Positions 1 to 8,208 of a stretch of 21,157 nt of DNA are shown in pieces. Location of the stretch: contig JAYMSP010003088.1 of the NCBI GenBank assembly GCA_036897095.1, positions 1 to 21,157 on the forward strand, read 5' to 3'. The DNA is from Plantago elongata. Lineage: Eukaryota > Streptophyta > Magnoliopsida > Lamiales > Plantaginaceae. The translations under genes and the position numbers were made by a program. Position 1 is the first letter of the stretch; each line of letters opens with the position of its first letter. The notes below the pieces were generated by a model that worked only from the letters and a program-made list of their open reading frames with translations, was not told the DNA's origin and ran no database searches.

Positions 1-480
1 ATATTAGTACTTATGAGACTTGTTGCATATTTCAACTCGGTATTTTGATCAATATAAGCATTATCATATACTTAAATTGGGGACAACAGATATATGAATT
101 AATTTTGTTAAATGATTCCTATTGTAAAAATTAGTATGTATAAGTTTGAAAATAATAAACTATAAAAAAAAAAAGATCTAGAGTTTGTAAGAATAACATA
201 TTGCATTGTTAAAGTATGATAAAAAAAAACGTTTTGCAATGTGTAAAATTGAAAAAATTATTGATAAGACTTGACTTCACATGATACAATCTGTAATTGA
301 AAAAGTATAAGGGTATACATTTAGTAAGATAATAAATTGAGAAAAAAAAATAGCCTTAATTAGATACTATATGATACTCTACAGGGCCTGGATAAAAAAT
401 TAAGATAAGAAATTGATAAACTTCTACAATAACATGTAGAAGCTGAGAAGGTTATAAAAAAATGTAGTGTGACAAAATGC
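1..480. other. AT-rich intergenic DNA, no gene
   Basis: No open reading frame or RNA gene can be supported here. The stretch is very AT-rich with A-runs. The only structure seen is a perfect 8 bp inverted repeat (421-428 with 435-442, 6 nt loop) near its right end. Confidence 0.6.
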
Positions 481-559
481 ATGATCTAATCGCTTCAACA
501 TTGCATCGGAAGTCACACTACCTTTAGAAAAGTGCAAAACGTGAAGTAGATCCCCATAT

Positions 560-960
560 ATAAAATTTTGTCGGTGTTAAGATCAACTCATAACTTGTTG
601 AAGGCTTCTTTGTAAGTTACATTTGTTGTCGTGTCATATGTATTACCACTACATTGTAAATTACTACCTCTAATCCATTTTTGGTGGCTCATCATTCTGA
701 TCATAGGAATTAAAAACTTTTTACACGCATTGATTCAATATATCATTTTTGCTTCGATGATAAATTGTTATGATCAGTAACTATAAGCCTTGTTTCATTG
801 CACAATTTGAAAGTTTGATTAATAATCCTCAAAAGCATTATCATGCACCATCCTTCAGTATGATCCTAAGGTTATAATTCAGAACAATTAATTTTATAGA
901 GAAATCTATGGTAAAAAATATATTTAAGACCGTTCTCAAAGTTATCTTCCATATACATGT
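560..960 (-). pseudogene. Helitron helicase C-terminal relic
   Basis: Read on the minus strand, about 845-770 gives LLRIINQTFKLCNETRLIVT. This matches the conserved segment of plant Helitron (PIF1-like) helicases written LLRNIDQ..GLCNGTRLIV. Further down the same strand, with stops and frame changes, come weaker matches to the region before the C-terminal SQG / YVAxSR motifs. No continuous frame survives, so this is a decayed fragment. The family match rests on my recall of the conserved motif and the outer limits are approximate. Other Helitron pieces lie further right on the same strand, but they are not in the order of a single protein. Confidence 0.55.
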
Positions 961-1040
961 TATATGCGCTGGAATATTCAACGAAATCTTTGGACATCTT
1001 TGACATGTTAAATTGATTTATATCATCAAATATATATTTA

Positions 1041-1115
1041 AGGAGACAACGAAGCGCAGCTCAGGTTGTAATACGCTTCACCTCCAACCAATAGGTCGGG
1101 GTTTCGAGTCACCCT
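1041..1115 (+). mobile_element. tRNA-derived SINE-like sequence (A and B boxes)
   Basis: GCGCAGCTCAGGTTGTAA (about 1054-1071) resembles a Pol III A box / tRNA D-arm. GGGGTTTCGAGTCACCC (about 1098-1114) resembles a B box / T-arm with pairing flanks. The spacing and wording are those of tRNA-derived plant SINEs rather than a functional tRNA, since no acceptor stem or clean anticodon arm can be drawn. The 3' end is not defined; a short AT repeat follows at 1115-1126. Confidence 0.42.
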
Positions 1116-1744
1116 TATATATATATGAAAAAATTATGTTTCTTACCCTTTAAATTTGAGCCAATTACATATTCATCCCTTATATTCAAACAATTACAGA
1201 TACACCCAAAATCTCATTTTTTTAGTTGACCGTAAATAAAATTAATTGGACTTAGGTTGTGATTTACAATCTTTAATTTACTGCACATTTAGCTCTAATA
1301 TTTTATAAATTACAACAATGACTCATAATAATTGTATTAAACCTAAATTAAATTTATTTTAAAGTATACCCAATTCATTTTCCCCCTTCCTCCTTCCTTA
1401 TCGTCTTCAAAAAACTCCGAACTCCAACAACAAATTCGGTAACTCTGTCGAAATTGAAACTCCGACGGAGGTCAAACAGCTACTCATGAAATCGAAACGG
1501 ATCCAATTGAAGTTGTAAACAACTCTTATCGGAGAGTTGTAAGTAAACAACTCTCAGACGGAGCTATTTACATCTCTAATCGTTATATGACAATTTAATA
1601 CAAAATTTAAATTGGTTGTTATGAAATATGGAATGGTTATATAGTATGTAAATTTTATGTACTGGGATTGTTGAGTATCATTTGTTGATCGTATAGAATG
1701 TCATAGATTTCATGTTTTGTTCGACACACCTAGGTGTCGACCTG
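1116..1744. other. Non-coding DNA between SINE-like and Helitron relics
   Basis: No coding region can be supported. A pyrimidine-rich tract (about 1378-1400) is followed by a moderately GC-richer patch (1420-1570). That patch holds a perfect inverted repeat, ACAACTCT (1519-1526) and AGAGTTGT (1533-1540), with a further copy of the arm just downstream (1548-1555). It may belong to a decayed mobile element, but I could not assign it. Confidence 0.4.
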
Positions 1745-2070
1745 TTGTGTAAGGAACAACATTTTTATAAGAAGGTGTTGCAAAAAAATCATAAATCTCC
1801 ATGGAATTGCCACTTTAAAACCTAATATATCCTCGATCACTAAATAAGAGGCTCATAACTTCACATGCATCCTTGTGATATTTTGAACAACATAATCAAC
1901 GGCATTCAACCGAAAACCTTGTTTGTTTGTTTTTTTTGTTTTCATAAATATAATATTTTATATTTATTTTTGCAACAATGATATCGGGTAATTTTAGCAT
2001 AAGTCAGTTTCCGAGGATTTATTTTGTTCAACTCGAACCAATGCAAAAACTGCACTTGTTTGACATTGGT

Positions 2071-2300
2071 TGTAACGACCTGGCCACTAATGGTCCAAGT
2101 CCCGAGCCATTGAGCTGGCGAGGTTACTCATGATCGTCCCACACACATCTCATCGGTATGATATTGTCCGCTTGATCGGTGCTCGCAAGAATTTGCTTTT
2201 GGAATCCCCCAGAAGACCTCATACCATAGGAGAGTAGTAGTTAACATATATTATATTTATCCGTTTCACTCTCAATCAATGTGGAATTTTGTGAATTATA
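2071..2300 (+). repeat. Terminal direct repeat, left copy
   Basis: Begins TGTAACGACC and ends with a decayed GAATTATA. By eye it is about 70% identical to the right copy. Shared blocks include 'gaggttactcatga', 'ttttggaatcccc' and 'tttcactctcaat'. Confidence 0.6.
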
Positions 2301-2386
2301 ATCTACACCCTTAAATTCTCGACATCCCTGTCGAGCTTTCTTATGAGTTTATTGTATGTCCCAAGACCAACCGTCTGTGAAGGACT

Positions 2387-2418
2387 CCACCACCGGCCCC
2401 TACGGGCTTAAGTGGTGG
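2387..2418. other. GC-rich hairpin inside the TRIM-like element
   Basis: CCACCAC (2387-2393) pairs with GTGGTGG (2412-2418). Inside it GCCC (2396-2399) pairs with GGGC (2404-2407) around a CTAC loop. It stands out as a GC-rich patch in AT-rich DNA. Confidence 0.5.
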
Positions 2419-2502
2419 CTCCCACCACCCATACATTTTAGCACTTTGTCCCACATAGCACTTCGTTCATGTAGTTCTGGATAGTCCCGCCCTTATACCA
2501 AT

Positions 2503-2734
2503 TATAACGACTCGACCACAAACGGGTCGAGGGCCGAGACTCGGCCCATTGAGCAGTCGAGGTTACTCATGACTGTCTTATACACATTTTGTTGGTATGG
2601 TATTGTCCTCTTTGGGTCGGAACCCACACAATTTCTTTTGGAATCCCCAAAAGTCCATACCTTAGAAGAGTGGTGATCTACATATATACTATTCATCCCT
2701 TTCACTCTCAATTGATGTGGGATTGGGTATTACA
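2503..2734 (+). repeat. Terminal direct repeat, right copy
   Basis: Begins TATAACGACTCG, so the second base of the expected TG end is mutated, and ends GGGTATTACA. It is the partner of the left copy. The divergence between the two suggests a very old insertion, or two separate related insertions. Confidence 0.6.
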
Positions 2735-3580
2735 ATGGCATTGTTAACGACATGTAACACACACCCACCATCTTTTAAAGGAACAAACTGCTCATTCTTC
2801 AAATGAAATGGCAATCTCTTAATAACATAAATCTTATAATTCAGCGGAGATTCTAATACCCACTACACTGCTTATCATGGAGACTCATAATGAAAATCCA
2901 TATGTCTCATAATCTTATCCCCATTTTCTCGATCAATAAAATTAACGACAATTTTATCTCTTCCTTTGTAAGGCATATGGTATTGACCGATAAAAGTTAT
3001 AGTTCCATGTTGCTCTGTGCTTGATATTTGAGCATCATATATGAGTTGTGTGGAAATGTGGATCTATTTTTTATATAATATCAATAACAATAATAGACTA
3101 AAATAAATATTTAGAAATAATAAATACGTAAAATATAATTAACATATATAAATTAATATAATGAATTATAATTAATGATTAGTGTATGTTGTTAAATGAA
3201 AACCACTTTTATTGAAGGTAGCACCAGTACCCCTCATTCGCTAAATGTGATAAGATTGTTAACATTTAGGAAAACATTCATCTATTGTTAACTATTTGTA
3301 GTGGTTCTTCAAATAAGGAAACCTAGAAATCTTTTATTGGACCATCTGGAATATATCATTTGTGGGTGTAAAAAACATATGAGTATGAAAATAATGTGGA
3401 CCAAGATATGTATTAAATATATGCTCATGGTTAGAATATATATGTGCTCGGGACAATGGTATGGATATAATCACACTTCTTGAATAAAAATGTACTTTGA
3501 GATTCTTATACATCTTACTCTCATTATCACTGTCGACAACTCCGTCTCCAATGTGTATTATTACTAAAATTAAAATTATC

Positions 3581-3657
3581 ATAAGTGAAACAAACACTTA
3601 GTTACCTACAATCACATGCTCTTTGGAACTCTGATAAGTGAAACAAACACTTAGTTA
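3581..3657. repeat. 24 bp perfect direct repeat, 53 bp period
   Basis: The 24 bases starting ATAAGTGAAACAAACACT occur at 3581-3604 and again, unchanged, at 3634-3657. They flank the point where the helicase relic on the minus strand shows a possible exon end followed by GT. This looks like a local tandem duplication that has lost part of one unit. Confidence 0.7.
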
Positions 3658-3740
3658 TTGTTGCATCAACACTGTCAAATCTACACCTTCGCTGAAGCAA
3701 TTGTGGTACCTATCTAAACTCTCCGTCAATATAATTATAT
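3600..3740 (-). pseudogene. Helitron helicase fragment, short copy
   Basis: On the minus strand from about 3735 leftward the sequence reads IDGEFR*VPQLLQRRCRFDS and then VDATIT. The family motif is GGDFRQVLPVIQRGSRADIVNATI, found in PIF1-like Helitron helicases after the Walker B motif. It includes an in-frame stop where Q would be. It sits next to the 205 bp dispersed repeat and near a second, better copy of the same motif at 3945-4035. Confidence 0.5.
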
Positions 3741-3935
3741 ATTGAGTCAACTTACTAAAAATAAGTAATGGGAGTTATATGGTGCATTTGATCTTAACAA
3801 ATTAAAGTGTTCCACATTCACCGTACCAAATTTGAATTTCTAACAACCAATAGGAATGCTCATAAATTCAACATCATTGATGACATGTCACCCCTAGAAT
3901 TGCTAGAATGGTTTTTCTTTTAATATGTTATAGAT
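3731..3935 (+). repeat. 205 bp dispersed repeat, copy A
   Basis: It matches 6448-6652 in the same orientation over its whole length, from 'ataattatatatt' through 'gggagttatatggtgcattt' and 'aggaatgctcat' to 'aatatgttatagat'. Identity is roughly 85% by eye. It lies between two helicase fragments. No terminal inverted repeats were seen, so its class is unknown. Confidence 0.75.
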
Positions 3936-3939
3936 TTTC

Positions 3940-4340
3940 GCATTAACAATGTCAAATCTACAGCCTCGCTGAATCAATTGTGGTACCTGTCTAAACTCTT
4001 CGTCAATTACAATAACTAAATCATCGAATTGTGTGGCTAGCTAGTCGATGCATGACATACCTAAAATTCTTATGATGCAATTCAAACAAATGAATTTGAT
4101 AACTATATCCTCGTTATATATAATAAGTTCATTCTATTGAATATACATGTTACATTGGACTCGGGTATAAACTTAATTCCCAAGTAGGATATGTGTTTTC
4201 TATTTTTGTAGGAATATGATCACACACTTTTTGGAAAAGAATGCCTTTTTGCATCCAAATAGGGTATGTGCTTTCTATATTTATAGGAATAAGATCACAC
4301 ACTTCTTGAAAAAGAATGTCTTATTGCAACCTAATATAAG
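3940..4340 (-). pseudogene. Helitron helicase relic, second copy
   Basis: Read leftward from about 4195, one frame gives GIKFIPESNVTCIFN, resembling the family segment after GGRTAHSRF (..KIPI..DSTC). Further on, FDDLVIVIDEEFRQVPQLIQ continues into RGCRFDIVNAKI, which closely follows the family pattern FGGKVIVFGGDFRQVLPVIQRGSR.DIVNA.I. Several stops and frame changes lie between. The upstream part is expanded by a 75 bp tandem repeat (4186-4335). It is a decayed second copy of the domain found at 4510-5110. Confidence 0.58.
4186..4335. repeat. Imperfect tandem repeat, 75 bp unit, two copies
   Basis: The unit starting AGGATATGTG at 4186 repeats as AGGGTATGTG at 4261. Shared blocks include 'gatcacacact', 'aaaagaatg' and 'ttgca'. 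A more distant third version can be seen around 3455-3510 ('tggatataatcacacttcttgaataaaaatg'). All lie in the helicase relic. Confidence 0.65.
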
Positions 4341-4509
4341 CCTCATCAGCCTTAACACCAAACTGTAATATTCATTTTGCGAATTAATTATCCCATCTCA
4401 TGAATCTCAACTTTAATATACCAGCCTAAAAGGAAAATCAAATCACACTTTATAGTATATAAAGAAAGAAACATATATTACTAAAAATAAAAATCATAAA
4501 TGAACAAAT

Positions 4510-5110
4510 ATTTAGTTACCTGAAGTCGCATATTCTTTGTAAGTCTGAGGATCACACATGAATCCCATATTTTGGATGAGCATATTGTTGAATTAAGAAT
4601 GTCAGTTCTAAACCATCTCGGAACCACTTACAGTATTTGTTTAAAGTATATGTTCAATATAATAACCAAACTTCCAAATTGTGTGGCTAATCGATGCATA
4701 AAATCCCTTAAACTCATATCAAGCGCTTCAATACAATGCATATTCATCACTTTAATTTCGTCCCATAAAATATGCTTTGTTTCTTTGAGTAGACATGTTG
4801 CATCAGAATCAAGCTTAATCCTACGGCATACCGAGTATAAATGTATGTTCAATTGTATTTAATATCTTGAATGAGCAGTTCTACTCTTGTAAGTAGCAAT
4901 AATATGATACCGATGGAAGCCATTGGAAGAACGTATATCTCTTCTATCTCTCAAAATAGAGCACAAAGTCCTCCAAATATAATTTCTCATCTAGAATCAA
5001 CAATGAATTGTAGTAAATGATATTTTGTCAAGTATGAGTTGATGACCTTCATTCTTCCTATCTTGTATACGGGAATCTAAGAACTCCATTAAAATAGAAT
5101 TTGACATCTT
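4510..5110 (-). pseudogene. PIF1-like Helitron helicase relic, best-preserved copy
   Basis: Reading leftward on the minus strand gives WRTLCSILRDRRDIRSSNGF (family: Walker A tail, LWKTLCS..RS..KIVLAVASSGIA), TYKSRTAHSRY (family: GGRTAHSRF), then LLKETKHILWDEIKVM (family Walker B: IIWDEAPM), IEALDMSLRDFM, and FKQIL*VVPRWFRTDILNST. It ends with LRLTKNMRLQ followed by GTAACT, a likely splice donor. The Walker A lysine region is lost and stops are present, so it is inactive. The DE of Walker B survives. The longest uninterrupted stretch is 74 codons (4852-4628). Confidence 0.68.
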
Positions 5111-6447
5111 TCTTTCAATACTTATATGAATATCGGGATACTAACCGTCTTCCACATGGATGAAAAGTAGGAGATTTGTAAAAGAAGGTTTCTCAACCAT
5201 AAAATAATTTTTTGCATGTAAGTTTCATCACTCATCATCCTCTATGAAGGAATCACTTTTAATGCAAGGTAAATCGTAAGTTTGTCCATCACCATACGTC
5301 ATGCAATACGTCGAAGTCCTACCCCATGGACATTATCAGGGAGATGTGATGTATGGACATCTTGTAAAGTTTTGTAAATGGATTGTTCTCTTTCACCATA
5401 ATTTTTTTATGAATGTTGCAGAATCAGTTTCTATACCAGATGAATCGATTTGGCTTTACAATAATTAAAATATATATTTACCATCGAGCATGTATAATTC
5501 TAATGAGTACTAAATGATGTATACTAAATATTTTTTTTAATTTAAACAAAATATGTGAAAGATGCATGAAATTGAGTGTAGAGGTTAAAAAAAAATTGCA
5601 GTGAGAGCATTAATCAGGTTGTTATTTTCGTGTTCAGTGTCATATATGTAACATTGACAAAATTTTGGAGTTCGTATTTCTTTGGGCAACAATGTTTCAA
5701 TTTTGTGATCATTTTAGCCACTCATCTTAAAGCAATAAGGACATTTTTATTTACTAATTTCATTGTCTATTTTCAACCAATTGGAGTAAACGCGAAGATA
5801 TTATTATATGCATTAATAATAGAACAATTATATTAACCGGGTACCTATTGCTGAAAAAACTAAAACTTGTAAATATATTTCCAAATTAATATAGTTAAAA
5901 CCAATGATCATGAAAAAATCAAAAAAAAAATTAGAGTATATTAGTAGTGCATTAATAATCCAATAAACTAAGTTTACAAAATCGTAACAAACTCAATATG
6001 TATTAAGTCAAATTGATATTAAAAATGTTCTATATAGTAAATATATAAGATAGAATAGGAGGTAATATTTGAATAAATATTGAGTAAAAATATAAAATGT
6101 GTTAGATTCACATAAATGTTGAAAATGTAATGATTTTTATTTGATTCAATGCGCAACTTATTACTAATATTTAAAGTGATGTATTCGTAATTGTATACTT
6201 AAATAAGTATTGATGTCTTTGATAAAGAAACATTGATTTTATTATTTAAAAATATTCTGATTTTAGTTTTTTATTATTTTAAAAATTGTCATTTAATAAA
6301 AATAATATTCTAATAAATAAATAATTTAATTAATTAATAAAATATTCATATTTGATGTCTATGGATTCATCTTCTCACAGTGAATTCTATATATATGTTC
6401 AAAATATATTTTCGGAGTTCTGTAAATAAATATATGTGAAATTAAAT
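5111..6447. other. AT-rich intergenic DNA
   Basis: From 5111 to about 5420 base composition is like that of the Helitron relic and may be its continuation, but I could not match it to family motifs. From 5420 to 6447 the DNA is strongly AT-rich with A/T runs and no supportable gene. Confidence 0.5.
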
Positions 6448-6652
6448 ATAAATTATATATTAAGACAAATTACTAAAAATAAGTATGGGAGTTATATGGT
6501 GCATTTGATCTTAACAAATTAAAGTGTATCACATTCACCATAATAAATTTAAATTTCTAACAACTAATAGGAATGCTCATGATTCCACATAATTGATGAC
6601 ATTTCATTCCCTAAAATTGTTAAATTGGTTTTTCTTTTAATATATTATAGAT
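6448..6652 (+). repeat. 205 bp dispersed repeat, copy B
   Basis: Same unit and orientation as 3731-3935. Here no helicase fragment flanks it, which suggests that the repeat is a mobile unit in its own right or was moved separately. Confidence 0.75.
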
Positions 6653-7789
6653 AGATTGTTACCATGCAAATCTTTTACACTTTTTAATATTGTTTTAGTT
6701 TTATTAATAACATTTATTATTTCAATTTCAACAATTGTAATATAATTTTATTTGAAATGTTGAAAGTATGAATTATTACACAATATACTATTTGTATTTT
6801 TGTCAATTTCAAAGTTAACAAGTACAACCCCCTATATGTCAAAGTACTTTTTTATATACAAGTTAGAAAACAATTTGCTTGAGCTCAACTCATGCACGGT
6901 TTTGAATAAGAGAAGGGAGTGAAGAATTCTCTTTTTGACTCTGACTCTCTCATTCTAGTCGTTAAAATTTTCTTGTTAACTCAAAGGTAGCTGCTTCAGG
7001 ACTTTAATCACTCGAACTTTTAATATTTTTATTTATTTCTCATCAAATGAATGACATATTTTGTTGAAAATTTTAGCCACTCTTAATATAACATTAAAAA
7101 ATATCTTGCTTGCCTTTCGTTTGTAGGTCAAATCAAATTACTCGTTGATGTACAAATTGACGACTAATATTCTGGCGATGTTTGATTTGAAAATGGCCCT
7201 TTTTGCATTTGTAATTGACCATTTTGCAAATTAAATTGTCCCTTTTAGCTTTTATTGCATTTCATTTTGTATTTATAATGTCTTTTACTTTTTGAATTTT
7301 ATACTCAATAATGATCTCGAAAGATCTCGAAAAGTTAAACTTACCTAAATTTGGGTCAAATTCCATACTTAGATTTAAGACTTCCATTAAAACATCAATA
7401 TTTATTTTGTATGCAAATAGGAAACAAGCTATAAGTAAAACTGAACTCTGTTATTTACTATGAATTGAATTAGTATATCTACATTGACATCTTTAAAAAT
7501 TAACTAGTTCATAAATTAATCAACATTGAAATCCAGACTACACGTTTCAAAATTTTAATATTTGATATTGAATTTTAATTGCATGGTATGTCTTGTAGGA
7601 ACATGTATTGTGTAACAATGAGTGAATTAATGGAGTAAGTAATAAATACGTGATTGTTTTGATATCTTTTAGTTTTTGACCGAACAAACATATTGCAGAG
7701 TTTGTGAAACACATCATTCTTTCCGAACACAACTTATTGTATTCTTTTAAAATTTGCGCCCGGAATCCGCATTCGCATGAAGTTGAATT
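6653..7789. other. Intergenic DNA upstream of ARF
   Basis: AT-rich with no supportable coding region. Minor structure: GATCTCGAAA is duplicated in tandem at about 7313-7332. No canonical TGTCTC auxin-response element was found here in my reading. Confidence 0.45.
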
Positions 7790-7804
7790 GGGTGGGAGGG
7801 AGGG
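7790..7804 (+). other. Four-tract G-quadruplex motif upstream of ARF
   Basis: GGGTGGGAGGGAGGG has four G3 tracts with three 1-nt loops, the most stable class of predicted G-quadruplex. It lies about 405 bp before the ARF start codon and is followed at once by AGTATAATT. The text GGGAGGGAGTA also resembles the end of a Stowaway MITE, though no matching left end was found. Confidence 0.7.
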
Positions 7805-8063
7805 AGTATAATTGGTTGGCATATAATTAGAATCGATTTGGCATATAACTTTATTGAATTCTATTTCAAACATCATCATCATATGTAGAAAAAACTGTGA
7901 AATTAGAGGTGCTAAAGTGCAATTAGTAACACATATTTCCAAGTAATAACACACCAGTGTAAAGTCATTTCAACATTCATAACTATTTCTCCTTCTTCTT
8001 CTCCTTCTCCCAAAACACAGCCACATACTCCACCATTACACAAACACACGCATAATCGCAATA

Positions 8064-8111
8064 ATGGTCACTAATGGCTTCCAATCTCTCCTCTGCTTCG
8101 TTTTAATGTAA
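8064..8111 (+). CDS. uORF 1 in ARF leader, 15 aa
   Basis: ATG at 8064 opens a 15-codon frame (MVTNGFQSLLCFVLM) ending at TAA 8109-8111. Its last sense codon is an ATG directly before the stop, giving an ATGTAA start-stop pair. It lies about 100 nt before the main start and overlaps uORF 2 in another frame. If it is in the mature leader, it would reduce initiation at the main ATG. uORFs are known in several plant ARF leaders. The peptide is not one I recognise. Confidence 0.4.
   Translation: MVTNGFQSLLCFVLM
8074..8106 (+). CDS. uORF 2 in ARF leader, 10 aa
   Basis: ATG at 8074 gives MASNLSSASF and stops at TAA 8104-8106, wholly inside uORF 1 in a different frame. Context at -3 is C and at +4 is G, a moderate initiation site. 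Translation is inferred, not shown. Confidence 0.35.
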   Translation: MASNLSSASF

Positions 8112-8208
8112 CAATTGTACTTTCAATCATTCACTTCTCGCAATTCACAGCATTTACTAGCAACAAAACGACAAATCAGCTGTAACTACTTTCCGAGAAC
8201 CAAAAACG

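Larger units (their letters stand above)
2071..2734. mobile_element. TRIM-like element nested in the Helitron relic
   Basis: Two direct repeats of about 230 bp (2071-2300 and 2503-2734) flank about 200 bp of internal sequence. The unit starts TGTAACGAC and ends GTATTACA, so it has TG...CA ends as LTRs do, and no coding capacity. Its tail 'ttcactctcaat..atgtggga' is wording I associate with short non-autonomous LTR-type repeats of plants. The Helitron reading frame is present on both sides, which fixes the insertion boundaries. The 5 bp flanks (TTGGT left, ATGGC right) match only partly, as expected for an old target-site duplication. No primer binding site was identified, so TRIM is a tentative class. 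Confidence 0.5.
1745..3060 (-). pseudogene. Helitron Rep-region relic, split by a nested insertion
   Basis: Translating the minus strand from 3060 leftward gives, in order, recognisable stretches of the plant Helitron protein between the Rep and helicase domains: PHNSYMMLKYQAQSNMEL (family: ..LLLKYQAHINVE), YKGRDKIVV, then IYVIKRLPFHLKNEQFVP (family: ..VERLPFHLPNEQ). After the insertion at 2071-2734 it resumes with FLHWFELNK..PRKLTY (family: ..WFEANKKYPEARELTY), then HKDACEVMSLL (family: FKDACYALGLL). Many stops and frame changes interrupt it, so it cannot make protein. The order of motifs is collinear with the family, which supports one decayed copy. The N-terminal Rep catalytic motifs (HUH, two tyrosines) are not seen. 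Confidence 0.62.
7970..8208 (+). promoter_or_regulatory. Probable ARF 5' leader with CT-rich tract
   Basis: A pyrimidine-rich tract at 7985-8010 (CTTCTTCTCCTTCTCCC) is typical of the start region of plant transcripts. After it come CA-rich leader-like sequence, two short upstream reading frames and then the tandem ATGATG start. The transcription start itself is not determined. A TATA-like AGTATAATT at 7805-7813 is too far from the tract to be certain. Confidence 0.45.

Noticed and set aside
1054..1114. A functional tRNA gene
   Set aside because: Only the A and B boxes resemble a tRNA; no acceptor stem or anticodon arm can be formed, so SINE-like is the better reading.
2502..2711. 69-codon minus-strand frame
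   Set aside because: It lies inside the right terminal repeat of the TRIM-like element, with no protein similarity noticed.
5630..5836. 68-codon plus-strand frame
   Set aside because: Hydrophobic AT-rich translation with no start context, neighbours or motif to support a gene.
7547..7954. 135-codon open frame on the minus strand upstream of ARF
   Set aside because: Composition is what translated AT-rich DNA gives, no family motif is seen, and it covers the G-rich tract and promoter region of ARF.
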